A stretch of 64,000 nucleotides of DNA from assembly GCA_963971285.1 (NCBI GenBank), contig OZ020248.1:18166001-18230000 (forward strand), given 5' to 3'. The stretch's first letter is position 1; every line of letters begins with the position of its first letter. The position numbers and the translations under genes were made by a program. The notes under the pieces are model-generated. The model did no database searches, was not told where the DNA came from, and saw nothing but the letters and a program-made list of their open reading frames with translations. Positions 1-13,900 of the stretch are shown in pieces. The stretch is from Astropecten irregularis. Lineage: Eukaryota; Echinodermata; Asteroidea; Paxillosida; Astropectinidae.

Positions 1-3000
1 TCCCTGAGAAAGATTAGGTTTGTGACTTTCTTTCAGTAGTGCCGAAGACATCGAAGTTTAGAAGACAAAACTCGGGTTATTTTTCAAGGGTGAACTTTGG
101 AAATAGCACCCACTTGAATTTAAAGAGAAAGTCTATAGTAAACGGCCCCTTATGGTGTTTTGTAAAAAGAAAGGAGATGTCGGTCGGGACAAGATTAGAA
201 TTATCTCTTCCCTTTAAGAAACAAATGCGGAAATGAAAATCTTTCTTTTGCAGTTAGTTTGCAAAAAACTGCCCACGATAGTGGACTATGATTTCGCGTG
301 TTTTTTTTTTCAACTTACGCTTTGTTCTTCAGCTAGCTGCGTGTCTTCACTTGCATATTTTTTTTTCGGATTTCCGTGTGCATCAATTTTTTAGCCCAAA
401 ATAAGGCTCAACCACACTTACTGCGACTGTACAAAACCGTCAGGTACCCTAGAAAGCCTGGAACTAAACAGCACAAGAATATCGATATCAACCGATATGT
501 TTATTGTTTGGCTTCTTACCTTAGTGTTCAAAACGTTGCCTAGCGCAGTAGCGCGTCGTGATGTGCGTACAGTGGAATAATTGCACCTTGCGCGTATTCC
601 ATTGTCAAGTGTAGACAATATCGCTCATGAATATGCAGCGCGCTTTGCCCGATCAACACAAAGCAGTCTTCAAGCAATGTACATTGAACAATCTTGACGC
701 TATCCTTCTGGAAATTGCTCCGGCCTACAAGCAAACTAGTGATTTCCCTGAGAAAGATTAGGTTTGTGACTTTCTTTCAGTAGTGCCGAAGACATCGAAG
801 TTTAGAAGACAAAACTGGGGTTATTTTTCAAGAGTGAACTTTGGAAATAGCACCCACTTGAATTTAAAGAGAAAGTCTATATATAGTGAACGGCCACTTA
901 TGGTGTTTTGTAAAAAGAAAGGAGATGTCGGTCGGGACAAGATCAAGATTAGAATTATCTCTTCCCTTTAAGAACAAAATGCGGAAATGAAAATCTTTCT
1001 TTTGCATTTAGTTTGCAAAAAACTGGCCACGATAGTGGACTATGATTTCGCGGGTTTTTTTTCAACTTACGCTTTGTACTTCACTGACATTTTTTTTTTC
1101 TCGGATTTCCGTTTCCATCAATTTTTTAGCCAAAAAAAAGGCTCAACCACACTTACTGCGACTGTACAAAACCGTCAGGTACCCTAGAAAGCCTAGAACT
1201 AAACAGCACAAGAATATCGATATCAACCGATATGTTTATTGTTTGGCTTCTTACCTTAGTGTTCAAAACGTTGCCTAGCGCAGTAGCGCGTCGTGATGTG
1301 CGTACAGTGGAATAATTGCACCTTGCGCGTATTCCATTGTCAAGTGTAGACAATATCGCTCATGAATATGCAGCGCGCTTTGCCCGATCAACACAAAGCA
1401 GTCTTCAAGCAATGTACATTGAACAATCTTGACGCTATCCTTCTGGAAATTGCTCCGGCCTACAAGCAAACTAGTGATTTCCCTGAGAAAGATTAGGTTT
1501 GTGACTTTCTTTCAGTAGTGAAGACATCGAAGTTTAGAAGACAAAACTGGGGTTATTTTTCAAGAGTGAACTTTGGAAATAGCACCCACTTGAATTTAAA
1601 GAGAAAGTCTATATATAGTGAACGGCCACTTATGGTGTTTTGTCAAAAGAAAGGAGATGTCGGTCGGGACAAGATCAAGATTAGAATTATCTCTTCCCTT
1701 TAAGAACAAAATGCGGAAATGAAAATCTTTCTTTTGCATTTAGTTTGCAACAAACTGGCCACGATAGTGGACTATGATTTCGCGGGTTTTTTTTTCAACT
1801 TACGCTTTGTACTTCACTGACATTTTTTTTTCCTCGGATTTCCGTTTCCATCAATTTTTTAGCCAAAAATAAGGCTCAACCACCCTTACTGCGACTGAAC
1901 AAAACCGTCAGGTACCCTAGAAAGCCTGGAACTAAACAGCACAAGAATATCGATATCAACCGATATGTTTATTGTTTGGCTTCTTACCTTAGTGTTCAAA
2001 ACGTTGCCTAGCGCAGTAGCGCGTCGTGATGTGCGTACAGTGGAATAATTGCACCTTGCGCGTATTCCATTGTCAAGTGTAGACAATATCGCTCATGAAT
2101 ATGCAGCGCGCTTTGCCCGATCAACACAAAGCAGTCTTCAAGCAATGTACATTGAACAATCTTGACGCTATCCTTCTGGAAATTGCTCCGGCCTACAAGC
2201 AAACTAGTGATTTCCCTGAGAAAGATTAGGTTTGTGACTTTCTTTCAGTAGTGAAGACATCGAAGTTTAGAAGACAAAACTGGGGTTATTTTTCAAGAGT
2301 GAACTTTGGAAATAGCACCCACTTGAATTTAAAGAGAAAGTCTATATATAGTGAACGGCCACTTATGGTGTTTTGTAAAAAGAAAGGAGATGTCGGTCGG
2401 GACAAGATCAAGATTAGAATTATCTCTTCCCTTTAAGAAACAAATGCGGAAATTAAAATCTTTCTTTTGCAGTTAGTTTGCAAAAAACTGGCCACGATAG
2501 TGGACTATGATTTCGCGGGTTTTTTTTTCAACTTACGCTTTGTACTTCACTGACATTTTTTTTTTCTCGGATTTCCGTTTCCATCAATTTTTTAGCCAAA
2601 AATAAGGCTCAACCACACTTACTGCGACTGTACAAAACCGTCAGGTACCCTAGAAAGCCTGGAACTAAACAGCACAAGAATATCGATATCAACCGATATG
2701 TTTATTGTTTGGCTTCTTACCTTAGTGTTCAAAACGTTGCCTAGCGCAGTAGCGCGTCGTGATGTGCGTACAGTGGAATAATTGCACCTTGCGCGTATTC
2801 CATTGTCAAGTGTAGACAATATCGCTCATGAATATGCAGCGCGCTTTGCCCGATCAACACAAAGCAGTCTTCAAGCAATGTACATTGAACAATCTTGACG
2901 CTTTCCTTCTGGAAATTGCTTCGGCCTACAAGCAAACTAGTGATTTCCCTGAGAAAGATTAGGTTTGTGACTTTCTTTCAGTAGTGCCGAAGACATCGAA

Positions 3001-5720
3001 GTTTAGAAGACAAAACTCGGGTTATTTTTCAAGGGTGAACTTTGGAAATAGCACCCACTTGAATTTAAAGAGAAAGTCTATATATAGTAAACGGCCCCTT
3101 ATGGTGTTTTGTAAAAAGAAAGGAGATGTCGGTCGGGACAAGATTAGAATTATCTCTTCCCTTTAAGAAACAAATGCGGAAATGAAAATCTTTCTTTTGC
3201 AGTTAGTTTGCAAAAAACTGCCCACGATAGTGGACTATGATTTCGCGTGTTTTTTTTTTCAACTTACGCTTTGTTCTTCAGCTAGCTGCGTGTCTTCACT
3301 TGCATATTTTTTTTTCGGATTTCCGTGTGCATCAATTTTTTAGCCCAAAATAAGGCTCAACCACACTTACTGCGACTGTACAAAACCGTCAGGTACCCTA
3401 GAAAGCCTGGAACTAAACAGCACAAGAATATCGATATCAACCGATATGTTTATTGTTTGGCTTCTACCTTAGTGTTCAAAACGTTGCCTAGCGCAGTAGC
3501 GCGTCGTGATGTGCGTACAGTGGAATAATTGCACCTTGCGCGTATTCCATTGTCAAGTGTAGACAATATCGCTCATGAATATGCAGCGCGCTTTGCCCGA
3601 TCAACACAAAGCAGTCTTCAAGCAATGTACATTGAACAATCTTGACGCTATCCTTCTGGAAATTGCTCCGGCCTACAAGCAAACTAGTGATTTCCCTGAG
3701 AAAGATTAGGTTTGTGACTTTCTTTCAGTAGTGAAGACATCGAAGTTTAGAAGACAAAACTGGGGTTATTTTTCAAGAGTGAACTTTGGAAATAGCACCC
3801 ACTTGAATTTAAAGAGAAAGTCTATATATAGTGAACGGCCACTTATGGTGTTTTGTAAAAAGAAAGGAGATGTCGGTCGGGACAAGATCAAGATTAGAAT
3901 TATCTCTTCCCTTTAAGAACAAAATGCGGAAATGAAAATCTTTCTTTTGCATTTAGTTTGCAAAAAACTGGCCACGATAGTGGACTATGATTTCGCGGGT
4001 TTTTTTTTCAACTTACGCTTTGTACTTCACTGACATTTTTTTTTTCTCGGATTTCCGTTTCCATCAATTTTTTAGCCAAAAAAAAGGCTCAACCACACTT
4101 ACTGCGACTGTACAAAACCGTCAGGTACCCTAGAAAGCCTGGAACTAAACAGCACAAGAATATCGATATCAACCGATATGTTTATTGTTTGGCTTCTTAC
4201 CTTAGTGTTCAAAACGTTGCCTAGCGCAGTAGCGCGTCGTGATGTGCGTACAGTGGAATAATTGCACCTTGCGCGTATTCCATTGTCAAGTGTAGACAAT
4301 ATCGCTCATGAATATGCAGCGCGCTTTGCCCGATCAACACAAAGCAGTCTTCAAGCAATGTACATTGAACAATCTTGACGCTATCCTTCTGGAAATTGCT
4401 CCGGCCTACAAGCAAACTAGTGATTTCCCTGAGAAAGATTAGGTTTGTGACTTTCTTTCAGTAGTGAAGACATCGAAGTTTAGAAGACAAAACTGGGGTT
4501 ATTTTTCAAGAGTGAACTTTGGAAATAGCACCCACTTGAATTTAAAGAGAAAGTCTATATATAGTGAACGGCCACTTATGGTGTTTTGTCAAAAGAAAGG
4601 AGATGTCGGTCGGGACAAGATCAAGATTAGAATTATCTCTTCCCTTTAAGAACAAAATGCGGAAATGAAAATCTTTCTTTTGCATTTAGTTTGCAACAAA
4701 CTGGCCACGATAGTGGACTATGATTTCGCGGGTTTTTTTTTCAACTTACGCTTTGTACTTCACTGACATTTTTTTTTCCTCGGATTTCCGTTTCCATCAA
4801 TTTTTTAGCCAAAAATAAGGCTCAACCACCCTTACTGCGACTGAACAAAACCGTCAGGTACCCTAGAAAGCCTGGAACTAAACAGCACAAGAATATCGAT
4901 ATCAACCGATATGTTTATTGTTTGGCTTCTTACCTTAGTGTTCAAAACGTTGCCTAGCGCAGTAGCGCGTCGTGATGTGCGTACAGTGGAATAATTGCAC
5001 CTTGCGCGTATTCCATTGTCAAGTGTAGACAATATCGCTCATGAATATGCAGCGCGCTTTGCCCGATCAACACAAAGCAGTCTTCAAGCAATGTACATTG
5101 AACAATCTTGACGCTATCCTTCTGGAAATTGCTCCGGCCTACAAGCAAACTAGTGATTTCCCTGAGAAAGATTAGGTTTGTGACTTTCTTTCAGTAGTGA
5201 AGACATCGAAGTTTAGAAGACAAAACTGGGGTTATTTTTCAAGAGTGAACTTTGGAAATAGCACCCACTTGAATTTAAAGAGAAAGTCTATATATAGTGA
5301 ACGGCCACTTATGGTGTTTTGTAAAAAGAAAGGAGATGTCGGTCGGGACAAGATCAAGATTAGAATTATCTCTTCCCTTTAAGAAACAAATGCGGAAATT
5401 AAAATCTTTCTTTTGCAGTTAGTTTGCAAAAAACTGGCCACGATAGTGGACTATGATTTCGCGGGTTTTTTTTTCAACTTACGCTTTGTACTTCACTGAC
5501 ATTTTTTTTTTCTCGGATTTCCGTTTCCATCAATTTTTTAGCCAAAAATAAGGCTCAACCACACTTACTGCGACTGTACAAAACCGTCAGGTACCCTAGA
5601 AAGCCTGGAACTAAACAGCACAAGAATATCGATATCAACCGATATGTTTATTGTTTGGCTTCTTACCTTAGTGTTCAAAACGTTGCCTAGCGCAGTAGCG
5701 CGTCGTGATGTGCGTACAAT
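1..5720 (+). repeat. Four-unit higher-order block, two tandem copies (period ~2,946 bp)
   Basis: Unit variants repeat with an offset of 2,945-2,946 bp. The unusual TTTTGTCAAAAGAAAGG variant occurs at about 1,640 and again at about 4,586, and the unit with the AGCTAGCTGCGTG insert occurs at about 330 and 3,279. The match decays near 5,710, where GTACAATGG replaces GTACAGTGG. This indicates a four-unit block duplicated as a whole, most simply by unequal exchange. Confidence 0.75.
745..1479 (+). repeat. Representative satellite unit (second unit)
   Basis: This 735-bp unit is bounded by TCCCTGAG at each start. In order it shows the GAAGACATCGAAG marker, the TATATATAG stretch, the hairpin CCACGATAGTGG at 1,027-1,038, two long T runs, GGTACCCTAG, the ATATCG/CGATAT inverted repeat, then CCTAGCGCAGTAGCGCGTC and a segment free of homopolymers. 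It is given as a reference unit for comparing the others. The unit lacks the terminal inverted repeats of a DNA transposon and any LTR-like TG...CA ends at the chosen boundary, which is arbitrary in a tandem array. Confidence 0.85.
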
Positions 5721-7911
5721 GGAATAATTGCACCTTGCGCGTATTCCATTGTCAAGTGTAGACAATATCGCTCATGAATATGCAGCGCGCTTTGCCTGAT
5801 CAACACAAAGTTGTCTTCAAGCAATGTACATTGAACAATCTTGACTCTATCCTTCTGGAAATTGCTCCGGCCTACAAGCAAACTAGTGATTTCCCTCAGA
5901 AAGATTAGGTTTGTTACTTTCTTTCAGTAGTGAAGACATCGAAGTTTAGAAGACAAAACTCGGGTTATTTTTCAAGGGTGAACTTTGGAAATAGCACCCA
6001 CTTGAATTTAAAGAGAAACTCTATAGTAAAGGGCCCCCTATGGTGTTTTGTAAAAAGAAAGGAGATGTCGGTCGGGACAAGATTAGAATTATCTCTTCCC
6101 TTTAAGAAAAAAATGCGGAAATGAAAATCTTTCTTTTGCAGTTAGTTTGCAAAAAACTGCCCACGATAGTGGACTATGATTTCGCGGTTTTTTTTTTCAA
6201 CTTACGCTTTGTACTTCACTTACATTTTTTTTTTTTCGGATGTCCGTTTCCATCAATTTGTTAGCCAAAAATAAGGCTCAACCACACTTACTGCGACTGT
6301 ACAAAACCGTCAGGTACCCTAGAAAGCCTGGAACTAAACAGCACAAAAATTTCGATATCAACCGATATGTTTATTGTTTGGCTTCTTACCTTAGTGTTCA
6401 AAACGTTGCCTAGCGCAGTAGCGCGTCGTGATGTGCGTACAATGGAATAATTGCACCTTGCGCGTATTCCATTGTCAAGTGTAGACAATATCGCTCATGA
6501 ATATGCAGCGCGCTTTGCCTGATCAACACAAAGCAGTCTTCAAGCAATGTACATTGAACAATCTTGACGCTATCCTTCTCGGGAAATTGCTCCGGCCTAC
6601 AAGCAAACTAGTGATTTCCCTGAGAAAGATTAGGTTTGTTACTTTCTTTCAGTAGTGAAGACATCGAAGTTTAGAAGACAAAACTCGGGTTATTTTTCAA
6701 GGGTGAACTTTGCAAATAGCACCCACTTGAATTTAAAGAGAAACTCTATAGTAAAGGGCCCCCTATGGTGTTTTGTAAAAAGAAAGGAGATGTCGGTCGG
6801 GACAAGATTAGAATTATCTCTTCCCTTTAAGAAACAAATGCGGAAATGAAAATCTTTCTTTGCAGTTAGTTTGCAAAAAACTGCCCACGATAGTGGACTA
6901 TGATTTCGCGTGTTTTTTTTTAACTAACGCTTTGTTCTTCACTTAGGACCTCAGACATTTTTTTTTTCGGATTTCCGTTTCCATCAATTTTTTTTGCCAA
7001 AAATAAGGCTCAACCACCCTTACTGCGACTGAACAAAACCGTCAGGTACCCTAGAAAGAAGAGAACTAAACAGCACAAGAATATCGATATCAACCGATAT
7101 GTTTATTGTTTGGCTTCTTACCTTAGTGTTCAAAACGTTGCCTAGCGCAGTAGCGCGTCGTGATGTGCGTACAGTGGAATAATTGCACCTTGCGCGTATT
7201 CCATTGTCAAGTGTAGACAATATCGCTCATGAATATGCAGCGCGCTTTGCCCGATCAACACAAAGCAGTCTTCAGGCAATGTACATTGAACAATCTTGAC
7301 GCTATCCTTCTGGAAATTGCTCCGGCCTACAAGCAAACTAGTGATTTCCCTGAGAAAGATTAGGTTTGTGACTTTCTTTCAGTAGTGAAGACATCGAAGT
7401 TTAGAAGACAAAACTGGGGTTATTTTTCAAGAGTGAACTTTGGAAATAGCACCCCCTTGAATTTAAAGAGAAAGTCTATATATAGTGAACGGCCACTTAT
7501 GGTGTTTTGTAAAAAGAAAGGAGATGTCGGTCGGGACAAGATCAAGATTAGAATTATCTCTTCCCTTTAAGAACAAAATGCGGAAATGAAAATCTTTCTT
7601 TTGCAGTTAGTTTGCAAAAAACTGCCCACGATAGTGGACTATGATTTCGCGGTTTTTTTTTTCAACTTACGCTTTGTACTTCACTTACATTTTTTTTTTT
7701 TCGGATGTCCGTTTCCATCAATTTGTTAGCCAAAAATAAGGCTCAACCACACTTACTGCGACTGTACAAAACCGTCAGGTACCCTAGAAAGCCTGGAACT
7801 AAACAGCACAAAAATATCGATATCAACCGATATGTTTATTGTTTGGCTTCTTACCTTAGTGTTCAAAACGTTGCCTAGCGCAGTAGCGCGTCGTGATGTG
7901 CGTACAATGGA

Positions 7912-10900
7912 ATAATTGCACCTTGCGCGTATTCCATTGTCAAGTGTAGACAATATCGCTCATGAATATGCAGCGCGCTTTGCCTGATCAACACAAAGCA
8001 GTCTTCAAGCAATGTACATTGAACAATCTTGACGCTATCCTTCTCGGGAAATTGCTCCGGCCTACAAGCAAACTAGTGATTTCCCTGAGAAAGATTAGGT
8101 TTGTTACTTTCTTTCAGTAGTGAAGACATCGAAGTTTAGAAGACAAAACTCGGGTTATTTTTCAAGGGTGAACTTTGGAAATAGCACCCACTTGAATTTA
8201 AAGAGAAACTCTATAGTAAAGGGCCCCCTATGGTGTTTTGTAAAAAGAAAGGAGATGTCGGTCGGGACAAGATTAGAATTATCTCTTCCCTTTAAGAAAC
8301 AAATGCGGAAATGAAAATCTTTCCTTTGCAGTTAGTTTGCAAAAAACTGCCCACGATAGTGGACTATGATTTCGCGTGTTTTTTTTTAACTAACGCTTTG
8401 TTCTTCACTTAGGACCTCAGACATTTTTTTTTCGGATTTCCGTTTCCATCAATTTTTTTTGCCAAAAATAAGGCTCAACCACCCTTACTGCGACTGAACA
8501 AAACCGTCAGGTACCCTAGAAAGCCTAGAACTAAACAGCACAAGAATATCGATATCAACCGATATGTTTATTGTTTGGCTTCTTACCTTAGTGTTCAAAA
8601 CGTTGCCTAGCGCAGTAGCGCGTCGTGATGTGCGTACAGTGGAATAATTGCACCTTGCGCGTATTCCATTGTCAAGTGTAGACAATATCGCTCATGAATA
8701 TGCAGCGCGCTTTGCCCGATCAACACAAAGCAGTCTTCAAGCAATGTACATTAAACAATCTTGACGCTATCCTTCTGGAAATTGCTCCGGCCTACAAGCA
8801 AACTAGTGATTTCCCTGAGAAAGATTAGGTTTGTGACTTTCTTTCAGTAGTGAAGACATCGAAGTTTAGAAGACAAAACTGGGGTTATTTTTCAAGAGTG
8901 AACTTTGGAAATAGCACCCCCTTGAATTTAAAGAGAAAGTCTATATATAGTGAACGGCCACTTATGGTGTTTTGTAAAAAGAAAGGAGATGTCGGTCGGG
9001 ACAAGATCAAGATTAGAATTATCTCTTCCCTTTAAGAACAAAATGCGGAAATGAAAATCTTTCTTTTGCATTTAGTTTGCAAAAAACTGGCCACGATAGT
9101 GGACTATGATTTCGCGGTTTTTTTTTTCAACTTACGCTTTGTACTTCACTGACATTTTTTTTTTCTCGGATTTCCGTTTCCATCAATTTTTTAGCCAAAA
9201 ATAAGGCTCAACCACCCTTACTGCGACTGAACAAAACCGTCAGGTACCCTAGAAAGCCTGGAACTAAACAGCACAAGAATATCGATATCAACCGATATGT
9301 TTATTGTTTGGCTTCTTACCTTAGTGTTCAAAACGTTGCCTAGCGCAGTAGCGCGTCGTGATGTGCGTACAGTGGAATAATTGCACCTTGCGCGTATTCC
9401 ATTGTCAAGTGTAGACAATATCGCTCATGAATATGCAGCGCGCTTTGCCCGATCAACACAAAGCAGTCTTCAAGCAATGTACATTGAACAATCTTGACGC
9501 TATCCTTCTGGAAATTGCTCCGGCCTACAAGCAAACTAGTGATTTCCCTGAGAAAGATTAGGTTTGTGACTTTCTTTCAGTAGTGAAGACATCGAAGTTT
9601 AGAAGTCAAAACTCGGGTTATTTTTCAAGGGTGAACTTTGGAAATAGCACCCACTTGAATTTAAAGAGAAACTCTATAGTAAAGGGCCCCTTATGGTGTT
9701 TTGTAAAAAGAAAGGAGATGTCGGTCGGGACAAGAGTAGAATTATCTCTTCCCTTTAAGAAACAAATGCGGAAATGAAAATCTTTCTTTTGCAGTTAGTT
9801 TGCAAAAGACTGCCCACGATAGTGGACTATGATTTCGCGTGGTTTTTTTTTTTCAACTTACGCTTTGTTCTTCAGCTAGCTGCGTGTCTTCACTTGCATA
9901 TTTTTTTTCGGATTTCCGTGTCCATCAATCTTTTAGCCAAAAATAAGGCTCAACCACCCTTACTGCGACTGAACAAAACCGTCAGGTACCCTAGAAAGCC
10001 TGGAACTAAACAGCACAAGAATATCGATATCAACCGATATGTTTATTGTTTGGCTTCTTACCTTAGTGTTCAAAACGTTGCCTAGCGCAGTAGCGCGTCG
10101 TGATGTGCGTACAGTGGAATAATTGCACCTTGCGCGTATTCCATTGTCAAGTGTAGACAATATCGCTCATGAATATGCAGCGCGCTTTGCCCGATCAACA
10201 CAAAGCAGTCTTCAAGCAATGTACATTAAACAATCTTGACGCTATCCTTCTGGAAATTGCTCCGGCCTACAAGCAAACTAGTGATTTCCCTGAGAAAGAT
10301 TAGGTTTGTGACTTTCTTTCAGTAGTGAAGACATCGAAGTTTAGAAGACAAAACTGGGGTTATTTTTCAAGAGTGAACTTTGGAAATAGCACCCACTTGA
10401 ATTTAAAGAGAAAGTCTATATATAGTGAACGGCCACTTATGGTGTTTTGTAAAAAGAAAGGAGATGTCGGTCGGGACAAGATCAAGATTAGAATTATCTC
10501 TTCCCATTAAGAACAAAATGCGGAAATGAAAATCTTTCTTTTGCATTTAGTTTGCAAAAAACTGGCCACGATAGTGGACTATGATTTCGCGGGTTTTTTT
10601 TTCAACTTACGCTTTGTACTTCACTGACATTTTTTTTTTTCGGATTTCCGTTTCCATCAATTTTTTTGCCAAAAATAAGGCTCAACCACACTTACTGCGA
10701 CTGTACAAAACCGTCAGGTACCCTAGAAAGCCTGGAACTAAACAGCACAAGAATATCGATATCAACCGATATGTTTATTGTTTGGCTTCTTACCTTAGTG
10801 TTCAAAACGTTGCCTAGCGCAGTAGCGCGTCGTGATGTGCGTACAGTGGAATAATTGCACCTTGCGCGTATTCCATTGTCAAGTGTAGACAATATCGCTC

Positions 10901-13900
10901 ATGAATATGCAGCGCGCTTTGCCCGATCAACACAAAGCAGTCTTCAAGCAATGTACATTGAACAATCTTGACGCTATCCTTCTGGAAATTGCTCCGGCCT
11001 ACAAGCAAACTAGTGATTTCCCTGAGAAAGATTAGGTTTGTGACTTTCTTTCAGTAGTGAAGACATCGAAGTTTAGAAGACAAAACTGGGGTTATTTTTC
11101 AAGAGTGAACTTTGGAAATAGCACCCACTTGAATTTAAAGAGAAAGTCTATATATAGTGAACGGCCACTTATGGTGTTTTGTAAAAAGAAAGGAGATGTC
11201 GGTCGGGACAAGATCAAGATTAGAATTATCTCTTCCCTTTAAGAACAAAATGCGGAAATGAAAATCTTTCTTTTGCATTTAGTTTGCAAAAAACTGGCCA
11301 CGATAGTGGACTATGATTTCGCGGTTTTTTTTTTCAACTTACGCTTTGTACTTCACTGACATTTTTTTTTTCTCGGATTTCCGTTTCCATCAATTTTTTA
11401 GCCAAAAATAAGGCTCAACCACACTTACTGCGACTGTACAAAACCGTCAGGTACCCTAGAAAGCCTGGAACTAAACAGCACAAGAATATCGATATCAACC
11501 GATATGTTTATTGTTTGGCTTCTTACCTTAGTGTTCAAAACGTTGCCTAGCGCAGTAGCGCGTCGTGATGTGCGTACAGTGGAATAATTGCACCTTGCGC
11601 GTATTCCATTGTCAAGTGTAGACAATATCGCTCATGAATATGCAGCGCGCTTTGCCTGATCAACACAAAGCAGTCTTCAAGCAATGTACATTGAACAATC
11701 TTGACGCTATCCTTCTCGGGAAATTGCTCCGGCCTACAAGCAAACTAGTGATTTCCCTGAGAAAGATTAGGTTTGTTACTTTCTTTCAGTAGTGAAGACA
11801 TCGAAGTTTAGAAGACAAAACTCGGGTTATTTTTCAAGGGTGAACTTTGGAAATAGCACCCACTTGAATTTAAAGAGAAACTCTATAGTAAAGGGCCCCC
11901 TATGGTGTTTTGTAAAAAGAAAGGAGATGTCGGTCGGGACAAGATTAGAATTATCTCTTCCCTTTAAGAAACAAATGCGGAAATGAAAATCTTTCCTTTG
12001 CAGTTAGTTTGCAAAAAACTGCCCACGATAGTGGACTATGATTTCGCGTGTTTTTTTTTAACTAACGCTTTGTTCTTCACTTAGGACCTCAGACATTTTT
12101 TTTTCGGATTTCCGTTTCCATCAATTTTTTTTGCCAAAAATAAGGCTCAACCACCCTTACTGCGACTGAACAAAACCGTCAGGTACCCTAGAAAGCCTAG
12201 AACTAAACAGCACAAGAATATCGATATCAACCGATATGTTTATTGTTTGGCTTCTTACCTTAGTGTTCAAAACGTTGCCTAGCGCAGTAGCGCGTCGTGA
12301 TGTGCGTACAGTGGAATAATTGCACCTTGCGCGTATTCCATTGTCAAGTGTAGACAATATCGCTCATGAATATGCAGCGCGCTTTGCCCGATCAACACAA
12401 AGCAGTCTTCAAGCAATGTACATTAAACAATCTTGACGCTATCCTTCTGGAAATTGCTCCGGCCTACAAGCAAACTAGTGATTTCCCTGAGAAAGATTAG
12501 GTTTGTGACTTTCTTTCAGTAGTGAAGACATCGAAGTTTAGAAGACAAAACTGGGGTTATTTTTCAAGAGTGAACTTTGGAAATAGCACCCCCTTGAATT
12601 TAAAGAGAAAGTCTATATATAGTGAACGGCCACTTATGGTGTTTTGTAAAAAGAAAGGAGATGTCGGTCGGGACAAGATCAAGATTAGAATTATCTCTTC
12701 CCTTTAAGAACAAAATGCGGAAATGAAAATCTTTCTTTTGCATTTAGTTTGCAAAAAACTGGCCACGATAGTGGACTATGATTTCGCGGTTTTTTTTTTC
12801 AACTTACGCTTTGTACTTCACTGACATTTTTTTTTTCTCGGATTTCCGTTTCCATCAATTTTTTAGCCAAAAATAAGGCTCAACCACCCTTACTGCGACT
12901 GAACAAAACCGTCAGGTACCCTAGAAAGCCTGGAACTAAACAGCACAAGAATATCGATATCAACCGATATGTTTATTGTTTGGCTTCTTACCTTAGTGTT
13001 CAAAACGTTGCCTAGCGCAGTAGCGCGTCGTGATGTGCGTACAGTGGAATAATTGCACCTTGCGCGTATTCCATTGTCAAGTGTAGACAATATCGCTCAT
13101 GAATATGCAGCGCGCTTTGCCCGATCAACACAAAGCAGTCTTCAAGCAATGTACATTGAACAATCTTGACGCTATCCTTCTGGAAATTGCTCCGGCCTAC
13201 AAGCAAACTAGTGATTTCCCTGAGAAAGATTAGGTTTGTGACTTTCTTTCAGTAGTGAAGACATCGAAGTTTAGAAGTCAAAACTCGGGTTATTTTTCAA
13301 GGGTGAACTTTGGAAATAGCACCCACTTGAATTTAAAGAGAAACTCTATAGTAAAGGGCCCCTTATGGTGTTTTGTAAAAAGAAAGGAGATGTCGGTCGG
13401 GACAAGAGTAGAATTATCTCTTCCCTTTAAGAAACAAATGCGGAAATGAAAATCTTTCTTTTGCAGTTAGTTTGCAAAAGACTGCCCACGATAGTGGACT
13501 ATGATTTCGCGTGGTTTTTTTTTTTCAACTTACGCTTTGTTCTTCAGCTAGCTGCGTGTCTTCACTTGCATATTTTTTTTCGGATTTCCGTGTCCATCAA
13601 TCTTTTAGCCAAAAATAAGGCTCAACCACCCTTACTGCGACTGAACAAAACCGTCAGGTACCCTAGAAAGCCTGGAACTAAACAGCACAAGAATATCGAT
13701 ATCAACCGATATGTTTATTGTTTGGCTTCTTACCTTAGTGTTCAAAACGTTGCCTAGCGCAGTAGCGCGTCGTGATGTGCGTACAGTGGAATAATTGCAC
13801 CTTGCGCGTATTCCATTGTCAAGTGTAGACAATATCGCTCATGAATATGCAGCGCGCTTTGCCCGATCAACACAAAGCAGTCTTCAAGCAATGTACATTA

